Source: Lagopus muta
Taxonomy: Eukaryota; Chordata; Aves; Galliformes; Phasianidae
Direction of reading: 5' to 3'
DNA: 64,000 nucleotides
Assembly: GCF_023343835.1 (NCBI RefSeq)
Contig: NC_064438.1
Location: 15,605,077-15,669,076 of the forward strand
Position 1 is the first letter of the stretch, and every line of letters starts with the position of its first letter. The notes under the pieces were generated by a model. It was not told the DNA's origin and did no database searches. It saw only the letters and a program-made list of their open reading frames with translations. This document shows positions 48,001 to 55,440 of this stretch, piece by piece. Position numbers and translations under genes: made by a program.

Positions 48001-50467
48001 CAAATTCTGTTTCATGCCACAACAGTAACGCCATGAGAATTCCTGCTATGCAAGGCATGTGACGGATACTGTTGTTAGGAACAAATTCTTAAAAGAAACA
48101 AATCAAGGAATTCTGCCCAAAGCTCAGGCCCCATCCTGTACACTGAGGTCAGACCTTCACCAGCAGCCACCTTCCCATTCGTGCATACCTCTGGAACCAA
48201 GCAGAAGTGACATCCCAGCCACAGGGCCAGCAACCAGAAATATTCAGAGCTGCTCTAAGAGGAAAATATTCAAAATCTGTGTACCTCACGTCACTCAATT
48301 CTACTGTTTCTTGCCTCTAAATGTCTTCCTTTCCATTAACTACATGCAAGACTGTAAAAAATGCTAAGGTTTTAATGCAAGCTTCTTTTTTCTTCCTGTC
48401 ATCCTTTCACGCTCAGACAGTGTCCAACACAAGGCAGTTTACCTCACTGCTCCTCTTCCTCCCAGGTGATTACAATCCCCCTGCATCCTTGGCATCTGCT
48501 AGAAACCTGCCCACTCCAATTCAGCATAAAACATGAGATTTCTCTCCATACTGGAAGTAATATGGATGGATGCAGAACAGCTTCATTTCAGCTCTTAAAA
48601 TGTGTGCTATAAAAAACCTTCAGTGTGGTCAGGCAGGACTAACTCCAGCTTAAAACCTTGAGCAGTTAATTAAGGAAATGGGCTTAGATGGGGCACTTGG
48701 GATGTCTACTTTAAATAAAGAGTCATTATCTCTTATAATCTGCCTCCTGCAGCTCGGAAAATTGGGGTAGAGAATGATGCTAAGATTGTTTTGACACTCT
48801 GGAAGGATGTTAGATTGCTTTAAATTGAACATTTAAAATTGCTGCTCTTTTTGTCAGCTGTGGAGAAGCCTCCTGTAACCTGTCAGGGGCCATGCAACGA
48901 GCCCTCTCAAGCAGCAGAGCTGACAGCAGCACAGTTCCCAGCTTGAGCTCCTTCTCTTCATCTCCCCCCTGTGCACTCTGACAAGACGACGTAGTATGTG
49001 CAATCTCCAATAAAAGAGTTTGTCCTTCCTCTACCTCTGTACAGTCCTTACCTAGTCCCATGCTGAACTCCACAGGTGTCAGGTAACCATTATTATTCTG
49101 TTCCAAGCTGTCAAAAACAGTCTCCAGCTGCTCAAGGGTTAGGGGGAGCTCACTCTGAAGCCTCTGCAGACAAAAAAGAATGAACATGATGAAAGCATGA
49201 CTCAAAGCCTTTCCTGTGACTGCTGCCTCGGCTGTTTCCAGCCTTGGCCTGTCGTGCTGTGCCCTTTCAGCACTGCCTCTTGGTTAGGATGAGACAGTAT
49301 GACAGTACACTCTGTTTGAGCACACTGATAAGGTTTTCAGTTAACAAATGATTCAACCAGGAATGCAGAGAGAGAACTTCTGTCTGTCTGCTAGGACTGC
49401 ATTGTTATTCCACTACAGTTAAGGAACAGAGATTTGCCTTTGGATTACGTGTGTGGAGCACCTGGTGTAAAAGTTTTCCCAAAGAAATTTCCAAATAACT
49501 CTAAGTACAGGAAAAAAACCCATCACTGTCCATTAAAAACATAGATTTAGATAAAGCTTAATAAATATTTATTAACATAGGTATACAAACTTAGGCATCA
49601 CAAAACAAAGTGAGTCAGCAACTAAGCCAGCACTTGTTTACTCAGCAAGACCTGCCAAATATTAACTACAGATGGAGAAAGAGATGGGAAAGGAGGAAAA
49701 CACTGCACATGTAATCTTCCTGATAAACCACTAAAGCAAAAAGAACAGTGAAAGAGATTCTGTTAACAAACAAAAATTAAAAAAAAAAAAAAAACACACA
49801 TTGTGCCAATGCAAAGTCATAGTTCAGGTCTAACATACTTTTTTTGAGACAAGACCTCAGCTATGACCGAGACAAAACAAAGTTACGCAGCCTTTTTGTG
49901 AAGACTGAGACTTCTTGTTCCTGTTTATAGTTGTGTTATTTTGTTTTTAAAATAAACAAAAGATTTTGCTCCCCCAGATTTCCCATCCATTGCATGCTTA
50001 ACGTTTGTACAAACTGTTGCTTTTTATCTATTTATTTATTTATTATTATTTTCCTTAAAAATTTGGATTTGCAGTCCCACTTGTCCCAGGGACTCCCAAG
50101 AGGCCCAAGGCCCTTCCTGGATCAGCTGGTTGAGCAGAGCCCAGCTCCCTGAAATCTGAACGAGACAGGTGTGTGTGCATCCACCTTGCCAAAGGTAAGA
50201 CGTGCCACATTCTCCTCTTTCCTGCCACTCGTGAATTCACAGCTCCTCTCTCACCTGCATGTCCAACTTGGTGATAAAGCCCTTCTCATCCTTGTCACAG
50301 AGCTGGAAGAGTTCCCTCGCCTTTTCAAGCATCTCCACCTGCACGTCCTCCAGTTCGCTCATTTGGCTGGAAGGAGAAGCACCAGAAGCCACTTCATCTT
50401 CCTCGTCCCCCTCCTCTTCTGCTTCCCAGTGGACGCATCCCAGGAGAGATCTCCTCTGGTTCTCCAT
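27005..50467 (-). CDS. CRACR2B: CRACR2B, long form: EF-hands, coiled coil and Rab GTPase
   Basis: CRACR2 proteins are cytosolic Ca2+ sensors tied to STIM1-ORAI1 store-operated Ca2+ entry. The long CRACR2A paralogue is also a large Rab GTPase and dynein adaptor. Assembled as complement(join(27005..27086,28121..28197,28755..28862,30553..30667,32622..32703,33468..33609,33802..34096,36163..36242,40400..40454,40971..41042,41721..41908,44718..44810,44937..45027,45390..45530,47265..47433,49052..49163,50255..50467)). This is 2115 nt, with all phases compatible and 704 residues. Order: EF-hand loops at 58-69 and 92-103; coiled coil ~200-375; linker ~379-510; Rab domain ~516-680 with GNSGVGKS (524-531), WDTAGQE (571-577), GNKMD (629-633), ECSA (660-663); C-terminus GCCT. 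CRACR2A is the alternative, but the neighbour CD151 and residues such as [14 protein letters not shown] favour CRACR2B. An upstream coding exon is possible, since the frame is open to the first acceptor. Confidence 0.93.
27300..27430 (+). repeat. MIR/CORE-like SINE in the last CRACR2B intron
   Basis: The sequence GGCAGCATGGTGTAGTCAGA followed by ACACCGGATTG and, later, CACTTCACTTCTCTGGGC matches the head and middle of amniote MIR/CORE SINEs (GGCAGCRTGGTGTAGTGG..., CACTTCACCTCTCTG). It is degraded and old. Confidence 0.6.
27794..27840. repeat. Short tandem duplication (~24 bp x2)
   Basis: Two adjacent near-identical copies of AATTTGGGATANCACACNAAGTT in a CRACR2B intron. They are probably a small replication slippage product. 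Confidence 0.85.
28121..28197 (-). CDS. CRACR2B: CRACR2B exon, Rab SAK-like motif
   Basis: The acceptor is GTTCTTCGGCAG and the donor GTTAGT. The exon is 77 bp, phase 0 in and phase 2 out. It encodes [20 protein letters not shown] then MLHMAR. ECSA is the G5 motif contacting the guanine base. Confidence 0.95.
28755..28862 (-). CDS. CRACR2B: CRACR2B exon, Rab NKxD motif
   Basis: The acceptor is TCTTTTGCAG and the donor GTGTGC. The exon is 108 bp (36 codons), phase 0 at both ends. It encodes [17 protein letters not shown], which supplies the guanine-specificity motif NKMD, and continues to EGERLAK. Confidence 0.95.
30553..30667 (-). CDS. CRACR2B: CRACR2B exon, Rab core
   Basis: The acceptor is TTGGGGCTCAG and the donor GTGAGA. 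The exon is 115 bp, phase 2 in and phase 0 out. It encodes [20 protein letters not shown] and then [18 protein letters not shown], typical Rab switch II, beta-4 and helix 3 sequence. Confidence 0.97.
32622..32703 (-). CDS. CRACR2B: CRACR2B exon, Rab switch II
   Basis: The acceptor is CCTCCCTGACAG and the donor GTAAAC. The exon is 82 bp, phase 1 in and phase 2 out. It encodes [20 protein letters not shown] and then DTAGQER, the G3 motif with the catalytic Gln (residue 576). Confidence 0.97.
32789..33345 (-). mobile_element. CR1 LINE fragment with ORF2 remnant, in a Rab-domain intron
   Basis: Reading the + strand, it has the antisense CR1 order: TTGGAAGGGACCTCAAGAGA, then CAACCTGTTCCAGTGCTCTG, then CTCCAGGCTGAACAGACCCAG. 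On the minus strand, 33344-33153 is an open remnant of the reverse transcriptase C-terminus ([18 protein letters not shown]), with no intact coding capacity. It fills most of the intron between the P-loop and switch II exons, ending about 85 bp before the switch II acceptor. Confidence 0.95.
33468..33609 (-). CDS. CRACR2B: CRACR2B exon, Rab P-loop
   Basis: The acceptor is TTCCATTGTAG and the donor GTAAGA. The exon is 142 bp, phase 0 in and phase 1 out. It encodes [20 protein letters not shown], the G1/P-loop, followed by the switch I region ending LNATIG with the conserved Thr. Confidence 0.97.
33681..33694. repeat. Short (CA)7 plus A-run
   Basis: Seven CA units followed by a poly-A run, in a CRACR2B intron. 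Simple sequence. Confidence 0.85.
33802..34096 (-). CDS. CRACR2B: CRACR2B exon, disordered linker
   Basis: The acceptor ends GGGCTTCAATACAG after a C/T-rich tract, and the donor is GTGAGT. The exon is 295 bp, phase 2 in and phase 0 out. It encodes 98 polar, charged residues with low predicted order, ending in [21 protein letters not shown] also occurs just before the Rab domain in CRACR2A. The acceptor position is the least certain point. Confidence 0.83.
34097..36162 (-). other. CRACR2B: CRACR2B intron 10
   Basis: About 2.1 kb. It includes a 233-codon open frame on the minus strand (35310-36011) with no recognisable similarity, and a poly-A run near 34428-34444. I treat the open frame as chance. 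Confidence 0.6.
36163..36242 (-). CDS. CRACR2B: CRACR2B exon, linker start
   Basis: The acceptor TTTTCAACTTCCAG is good. The donor GTCAGA is weak. The exon is 80 bp, phase 0 in and phase 2 out, and fits both neighbours. The peptide [19 protein letters not shown] resembles the CRACR2A segment KKRSGSVIGKYVDS. This is the shortest-evidence exon, but the phase fit on both sides and this similarity support it. Confidence 0.82.
36243..40399 (-). other. CRACR2B: CRACR2B intron 9 (~4.2 kb)
   Basis: This intron separates the coiled-coil and linker exons. I find no exon here that is both phase-compatible and similar to the family. A 36 bp candidate at 39037-39072 was rejected. Its first 100 nt would encode 33 codons and then a stop if retained. 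No repeat is recognised. Confidence 0.65.
40400..40454 (-). CDS. CRACR2B: CRACR2B exon, end of coiled coil
   Basis: A poly-T tract about 18 nt long precedes the acceptor GGAGCAG. The donor is the unusual GTTAGT. The exon is 55 bp, phase 2 in and phase 0 out. It encodes [24 protein letters not shown] is shared with CRACR2A. Retention of the following intron would add 33 codons and then a stop, giving a 411-residue protein without the Rab domain. Confidence 0.9.
40971..41042 (-). CDS. CRACR2B: CRACR2B exon, coiled coil 4
   Basis: The acceptor is TTCACCTAG and the donor GTAGGA. The exon is 72 bp, phase 2 in and out. It encodes [20 protein letters not shown] then ELLR, parallel to the CRACR2A stretch YRVTESLQREKAGLLKQL. 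Confidence 0.92.
41150..41300 (+). repeat. Possible MIR-like SINE fragment
   Basis: GGGAGCTGGGATGCCTGAGT followed by TTTACCCCAGCTCTCCAG resembles the MIR segment that reads GGAGACCTGGGTTC..CCCAGCTCTGCC. The match is weak and only by eye. Confidence 0.35.
41721..41908 (-). CDS. CRACR2B: CRACR2B exon, coiled coil 3
   Basis: The acceptor is CTCCCTTTGCAG and the donor GTGGGA. The exon is 188 bp, phase 0 in and phase 2 out. The heptad-rich helix includes [20 protein letters not shown] and [17 protein letters not shown]. Confidence 0.94.
43540..43930 (-). mobile_element. Probable ancient CR1/L3-like LINE fragment
   Basis: In CRACR2B intron 6. The + strand order TTCACAACCTTCTGTGGCAA, then CCACAGAAGTAC, then ATAACTTCCCTCAGTCTCCTC resembles an old antisense CR1/L3 element, but it is much more diverged than the other CR1 copies here. 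The boundaries are approximate. Confidence 0.45.
44718..44810 (-). CDS. CRACR2B: CRACR2B exon, coiled coil 2
   Basis: The acceptor is ATCTTTGCAG and the donor GTAACA. The exon is 93 bp (31 codons), phase 0 at both ends. It encodes the charged helix [20 protein letters not shown]. Confidence 0.93.
44937..45027 (-). CDS. CRACR2B: CRACR2B exon, coiled coil 1
   Basis: The acceptor is TTTTCTTTCGTAG and the donor GTACCT. The exon is 91 bp, phase 2 in and phase 0 out. It encodes [19 protein letters not shown], which is nearly the CRACR2A signature [10 protein letters not shown]. Confidence 0.94.
45390..45530 (-). CDS. CRACR2B: CRACR2B exon, start of helical region
   Basis: The acceptor is CTCCAGTCCTAG and the donor GTAAGG. 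The exon is 141 bp, phase 2 in and out. It encodes [20 protein letters not shown] and then [14 protein letters not shown], a well-conserved block leading into the coiled coil (MERALKR). Confidence 0.94.
45541..47264 (-). other. CRACR2B: CRACR2B intron 3
   Basis: About 1.7 kb with no recognised feature beyond short A-rich runs near 46490-46510 and 47070-47130 (just past the donor). Confidence 0.6.
47265..47433 (-). CDS. CRACR2B: CRACR2B exon, acidic segment after the EF-hands
   Basis: The acceptor is CTTCCCTTCCTCAG and the donor GTAAGT. The exon is 169 bp, phase 1 in and phase 2 out. It contains an acidic region ([14 protein letters not shown]) and the family motif [13 protein letters not shown], which parallels the CRACR2A segment before its coiled coil. 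Confidence 0.93.
49052..49163 (-). CDS. CRACR2B: CRACR2B exon, EF-hand 2
   Basis: The acceptor is TTTGTCTGCAG and the donor GTAAGG. The exon is 112 bp, phase 0 in and phase 1 out. It encodes [20 protein letters not shown], then the loop [12 protein letters not shown], then FSMGLG. The loop has Glu at position 1, where Asp is usual, with Asn at 3 and 5 and the expected Glu at 12. Confidence 0.93.
49164..50254 (-). other. CRACR2B: CRACR2B intron 1 (after the first coding exon)
   Basis: About 1.1 kb, AT-rich, with a poly-A run near 49777-49794 and a TTTATTTATTTATTATTATT stretch near 50030-50050. No gene is seen in it. Confidence 0.6.
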
Positions 50468-50510
50468 CTTTTCAATGTCCTTCGCCCCAGGGCAGGGGAA
50501 AATGGAAGAG
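50255..50510 (-). CDS. CRACR2B: CRACR2B first coding exon (start, EF-hand 1)
   Basis: The acceptor TTTCCTGCCCCACAG has its AG at 50512-50511, the ATG is at 50467, and the donor GTGAGA follows 50255. It encodes 71 residues. An acidic stretch ([11 protein letters not shown]) precedes the helix KARELFQLC and the loop [12 protein letters not shown]. Position 5 of the loop is Lys and position 12 is Asp, so this EF-hand is degenerate, as in CRACR2A. The 43 nt between acceptor and ATG contain no in-frame stop, so the true start could lie in an upstream exon. Confidence 0.9.
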
Positions 50511-51126
50511 CTGTGGGGCAGGAAAGAGAGAAACCACAGTCAAACACGACCCTCTGCTTCTGACCCACGCACCATCTGGTTACACACCATGCTGGTCTGA
50601 AAGACCCAGACGTGTACCACAATTGCAGGCCAGGACAGAGGCAGTAATGAGCAGCGAGGAGGATCTGTGCCTGAGATGGAGGAAAGAGGAACAGGAATGC
50701 CTCTCTCAGCCCTCTCCTGCCCAGACCTACAGCTGACCATCCACTTCTGATGTTTTCCCGCGAACACTTCCCAAATACTAATTCCATCCTATTTCATGTT
50801 ATTACAGCACATGCACAAAAAAGGTCAGAACATTCCTACACTGGGATATAAGATGGGAAAAAAAACTAATAAGCTGGGCACTCCTGCCCCTTTTGCCTCT
50901 GCTTTGAGAGTTCAAAAGCTGCCAAGCAGAATTTTAATCTGAAACGTTCACATTTGTAGGAAGGAAACCACACAATTACAGAGACATTTCAGATGCCAAA
51001 GAAAATAATTCCCATTATTTACAAGTACCCAACACAAAAGGGCTAAGCACCCCTCTAATAAGCACAGTCCTGGGGCTGTAAAGATGCACACAGCACATCC
51101 CCACGCCAACCCACCTTCCGACTTAC

Positions 51127-51260
51127 TGCTCCCACTTAACGCGCTCCAGACAGCTTTTCTTCAGCACCAGCGCCACATTTCTAAGCCTTGCTGCGCTGCT
51201 TTGAGCTTCTCCTCTTGCAGATCCCTGCTCTGCATTGCAGGGCAGAAGTGAGCTGTGCAA
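51127..51260 (-). other. CRACR2B: Candidate CRACR2B 5' exon
   Basis: The first identified coding exon starts with an acceptor, so an upstream exon must exist. A strong donor (GAGCA then GTAAGT, GT at 51126-51125) ends a candidate here. A TTTAAAT element lies near 51284-51290 upstream. The minus-strand frame is open and would join in phase (CA plus C) to the 50.5 kb exon, so it could be UTR or encode an N-terminal extension. The 5' limit is a guess. Confidence 0.35.
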
Positions 51261-51994
51261 GCAGGCTGCGAGCAGATTTAAACACAGCACTAGCCAAGAG
51301 AGCTTGGCTCCTTTTGTTTTTGAAATCACCAAGAAATTAAAAGCCATGTGCAGATGCCATGATAACAAGCAACTTAATTCTGTTTGTACTCTTAATACGC
51401 TGGGATGATAAAGAACACGACGGCCTGGAAGAATGTCACATGCAAGACCTGCATGAAACTAATACAAAAGGAGAAGGTGATTATGTGCCGTGCTATGTGA
51501 CTCCATTCATTACTGCTGGTCCGTGAGCCAGAGGGTTGTTCTGCTTCAAAGAACGAGCAGAATGCTTCACTCCCCCTTTCAAATGGGTAATTCTGCACGG
51601 CATCCGTTTAGTGTCACTTGAAAACATATTTGTTTGAAACTCTGCAGATTTCCTGTAAGTTGGTGCTATTATATGTTTCTAGTCAAGCAGTCACCCCTAG
51701 AAAGCAACAGACACAGAGTTGGGCCCATGCTTTGGGGAATACTGTAAGGGAAAGAGGGAAGAAAGAGGTGGTGAGGTGGTGGTGGATAGAGGTCTTTCAC
51801 TCTTTCTTCAAATAAACCCTTCTGTTTAAGCTTCCTTGTATTACTGGGCCAACAGAACAAAAGGTGGAGGCTAAAGCCTGATTCTACTCACTTAGTGGGC
51901 AGCCATATTGCTGCCAATGGCAAATCTGTACATGTTAGAAGTCAGAAAGAAACAGAAAGAACCTCAGCTTCCTCCTCATACTCAAGTAAAAGTT

Positions 51995-52046
51995 ACAGAA
52001 TCACAAGGTTGGAAACGACCTGCAAGATCATCTAGTCCAACCAAAG
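51995..52046 (-). mobile_element. Short CR1 3' end fragment (antisense)
   Basis: ACAGAATCACAAGGTTGGAA followed by ACGACCTGCAAGATCATCTAGTCCAACC is the reverse complement of the CR1 3' terminus. Only about 50 bp remain. Confidence 0.88.
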
Positions 52047-53849
52047 TTGTAAAGTTAGACCTGAAAGAAAATAAAAAAAGAGCTCCAAATATCTTTATCT
52101 TTTATTACAGGTGATGATGGTGAGTCAGACAGCCCCACCAGTGAACTGTATTTATTGGCTGTCACACGTCGCCTTGCTGAACCCTTCTGACAGACCCATT
52201 TCTTCCACAAGTGCACTCAAAGCAAGAGCTGTGATAAGAATGAGGACAAAAAGAAAAAAAAGGAACAGAAAGTGAAAAAGCACAAAAAAGAGATACATTT
52301 TCTAAAACTTCCCTCTAGATATGTAAGAGGGGCTGATGTGTCTCAGAAGTAAAGATCTTACTTCTTTGCTACGAGCTTCATCAACTTGTAATTCAAAGGC
52401 CAGAGCAACCCACACAGATGATGACTCTCATCTCTGCTGCAGCAAACAACAGGTTGTACAAGGAGGATGTTCTGTCCTCCTCAGAATCATCTGCAAGCTG
52501 AAATTGGAAACATGATATCCCTACTTCTAGCACCTCCCCACTTTATCAAAAGCCCAACCGAATTGTAGCTCCCGAGCATTAGCAATGGTAAAATCCTCTT
52601 CATTAGAAGAGCTGGGAGCCTGACATGGACAAGAGTCTGAAAGGATTTGACTCACTCTTGTAAGAGACCAACCCCATTAATTCAACATTCAGAGCACAGA
52701 GTCTCCTGTTCAAGCTGCTTGGAGAGGCCGGAAACCAGATGTGGCTCTCAGTGGCGAGATGGCACTCGTAGAAGAACAAAGTTGCAAACATGAGACAGCC
52801 TCAGCAAGCAAAACACATGGCAGCTCTCTGATGGGCTCCTCCCCCAGGGTCTCCAGCTGTTCATCTCCATCCCCATGGATAGGGCATTGCACAGTAGAAA
52901 TGCCGATGAGAGGTGTGAAGCAGATCTCATCTGACCTGCCCCAGTTACAGTTGCTGCAAACTGCTGGGAAGCAGCTCTATCAGCAAGATGCAGAGTATCA
53001 CTGAAGGATAAAACTGAAGGAGACAGAAGAGACAGATAGGTACAGGCACCTAATGCTTTTGGTCAGCCAAACCTGCCATGTTCCACAGAAAGAAGTAATC
53101 AAGTCACCTCCCAGTGGCAAAGACCTGTCAGAACTCATTTCTCCAGGTCCCATCTGGCAGGCAAGACAGCCAATGAGACAATACCAGTTAGGCATTTCCA
53201 CACACCTTAGGATCAGGGTAGTGTCTATCTTTTAGGCTATTAATCCCCATCACCACAACATCTGCATTGGGTCACAAGAAAGCCCATCCAGCCCAGACTA
53301 ACAACTCTTTTCCAGGGTCTGGGAGATCTACTAAAAGATGGAAGTGTTTGAGACCCAAAAGCACCAACGAGCTCCAATTGCAGGGAACCACCTCCGCACA
53401 TCACATTCTACAGCCCACTCTTCCATCACAGTCAGCTCTGGTACTGCACAGTCCAGATCTGAGCAGATATCAAGTGTGCAAAAAACCTGATATAGAGCTC
53501 AAGAGAGAAAAGACAGTCCTTAGGATCTGTGGATTACAACAGCTACCACCCGTCACGGTGTGTGCTGGGGCCCAGCATGCAGAAATTCATTTGCACCTAG
53601 AAGACAACCTTCCTGGTGTGCAGAGCCTGCAAAGCAAACAGATCATCTTGGACAAAGCACAGGAGGAACTTGAATGCCAGTAAGGATAAGAAACACCAGG
53701 TGCTTTCTACACAGAGGTAACTCAGACCAGTTTTATGTGCATATTTTAACCTCTCTAGGCATAAACTGTAGTTTGTCTTGTGCAAAGTGGGGCCAGAAAA
53801 TCAGCTGGATCTGCCAGGCAAGACCTTCAGCTGGGAAATTGCAAGATGA

Positions 53850-53930
53850 ATCTTAATCCTGACTCAATGTGCTATACAGCCCTGGGCAAGGCATGTCACC
53901 TGCCCATGCTGGCACTGTCAACCCTCCAAT
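53850..53930 (+). repeat. MIR-like SINE fragment
   Basis: AATCCTGACTCAATGTGCTA followed by CAGCCCTGGGCAAGGCATGTCACCTGCCC resembles the MIR core (GTGTGACCTTGGGCAAGTCACTTC). It is short and degraded. Confidence 0.45.
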
Positions 53931-55179
53931 TTGAATCCAATTCTTGTAACAGCTGGCTCTTTATTTTAAAATTCTATTCCTGGAGACTGATAATTACTTG
54001 TGAAACTCAAATGTCAGAACAGTTTCAAAGCCTCGTAGCATAAAAAAAGAAACACCTGAACACAGAACTTGAAGGGTGTGCAAGTTTCAGCAAACAGAAG
54101 AATGAACACAAGGTGCAATTCCTGGAAAGTGGAAATACTGTTTTCAAGATAGTGTTACAAGGTCATGGTTTCCAATTTATTCTCTCTGAATTCTTATTAG
54201 TGTAGCAGCAGAGCTAAAAAGGTAAAGAAAAGTCATGACTCAAACACCACCAACAACCAAGCCCTTATCTGTGACCGCGAGCACCGTGTGCACATGACAA
54301 CTTTGGGGTTTTTCTCAACTTGATGAGGAAAGGAAAGTGGGAAGCACGGCCAAACTCTGCACAGCTGGTCCTCAGGTGACCTCAGTCACAGGCAGGGCAC
54401 TGTACAGACACTGAACACACAGCATTCCTAGCAGTCCTGCCAGACTGCAGCACAATGAACCTACAGTGAACAAAGGAAAAACTAAGGACGACTGGCTAAG
54501 TGGCTTACCAGGATTCTGGTGCAAGGCCAATGCTTGGGGTCTGTAGAGCTATAAAGGAAAGCAGGTTTTTGTGTTCCTGTGCTGCTGCATACTTGGTGAC
54601 GCTGTGGTAGTAGGGATTCGTGAAGAAGATTCCTTCTGGGCATATAGTAGGTGTCCAAGGGGCACCACCAAACAGAAAACAAAGCGGTCAGATCATCACT
54701 GGAAATTTCCCAGAGGAGATCCTGCACATCTCTGCCTAAGGCAACATTATTAGAAACATAAAAACCCCACCCTGGTACAAAAGCTGAACACATAAGCTGG
54801 TTGCTGAAACAGATCGGAAGGACACACACCCATGAGAAAGAGTTACATAGCACTGAAGGGAGCCACAGAAATGACAGAAAAATGTTTTTAGGGGGCAGTG
54901 AGGTGCCACAGGCTTGGCCACATGCTCTCCAAGCTGCTTTGCAGGATCAGTCCCAGCCAAGGAGACCATGCAGCAGCAAATACAGGCTGATACAAAAGCA
55001 CTTAAGGAATTCAGAGGTGTCCTTCAGCTGATTGCACTTTTGATGCATACACCAGATGAGGCAGACTTGCTCCCACATCCCAGAGGATGTTACACAAAGA
55101 GAGGAGAAGAAGGGCCATGGTGAGGCAGCAGAAGCCTGCTGCTCCAGCCCACAGCAGATACAGAGCAGGAGCACACCCA

Positions 55180-55440
55180 GATCACAAAATCATAGTCACC
55201 AAGGCTGAAAAGACCTCTAAGATCACCAAGTCCAACCATCGACCCACCCCCACTATGCCCACTGATGACGTCCCTCAGTGCCACATCCACACGGTTCCTG
55301 CTCATCTCCAGGGACAGCGACTCCACCAGCCCCTGGGCAGCCAGCACCACCGCATCACTGCTCTTTTGGAGAAGAGATAATATCCAACCTGAACCTCCCC
55401 TGGTGCAACTTAGAGCCATTACCTCTTGTCCTAAAGATAC
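55180..55440 (-). mobile_element. CR1 LINE 3' fragment (antisense)
   Basis: AAAATCATAGTCACCAAGGC, AAAAGACCTCTAAGATCACC, CTCAGTGCCACATCCAC, GGGACAGCGACTCCACCA and ATATCCAACCTGAACCTCCC occur in antisense CR1 order. An internal deletion is likely before AGAGATAATATCC, where the usual segment is shortened. Confidence 0.93.

Noticed and set aside
27005..50467. Assignment to CRACR2A (EFCAB4B) or RASEF/RAB44
   Set aside because: The domain order excludes RASEF and RAB44 less cleanly than the sequence does, but motif similarity is to the CRACR2 pair. The neighbour CD151 and the divergence from remembered CRACR2A in the Rab domain favour CRACR2B. A tree would settle it.
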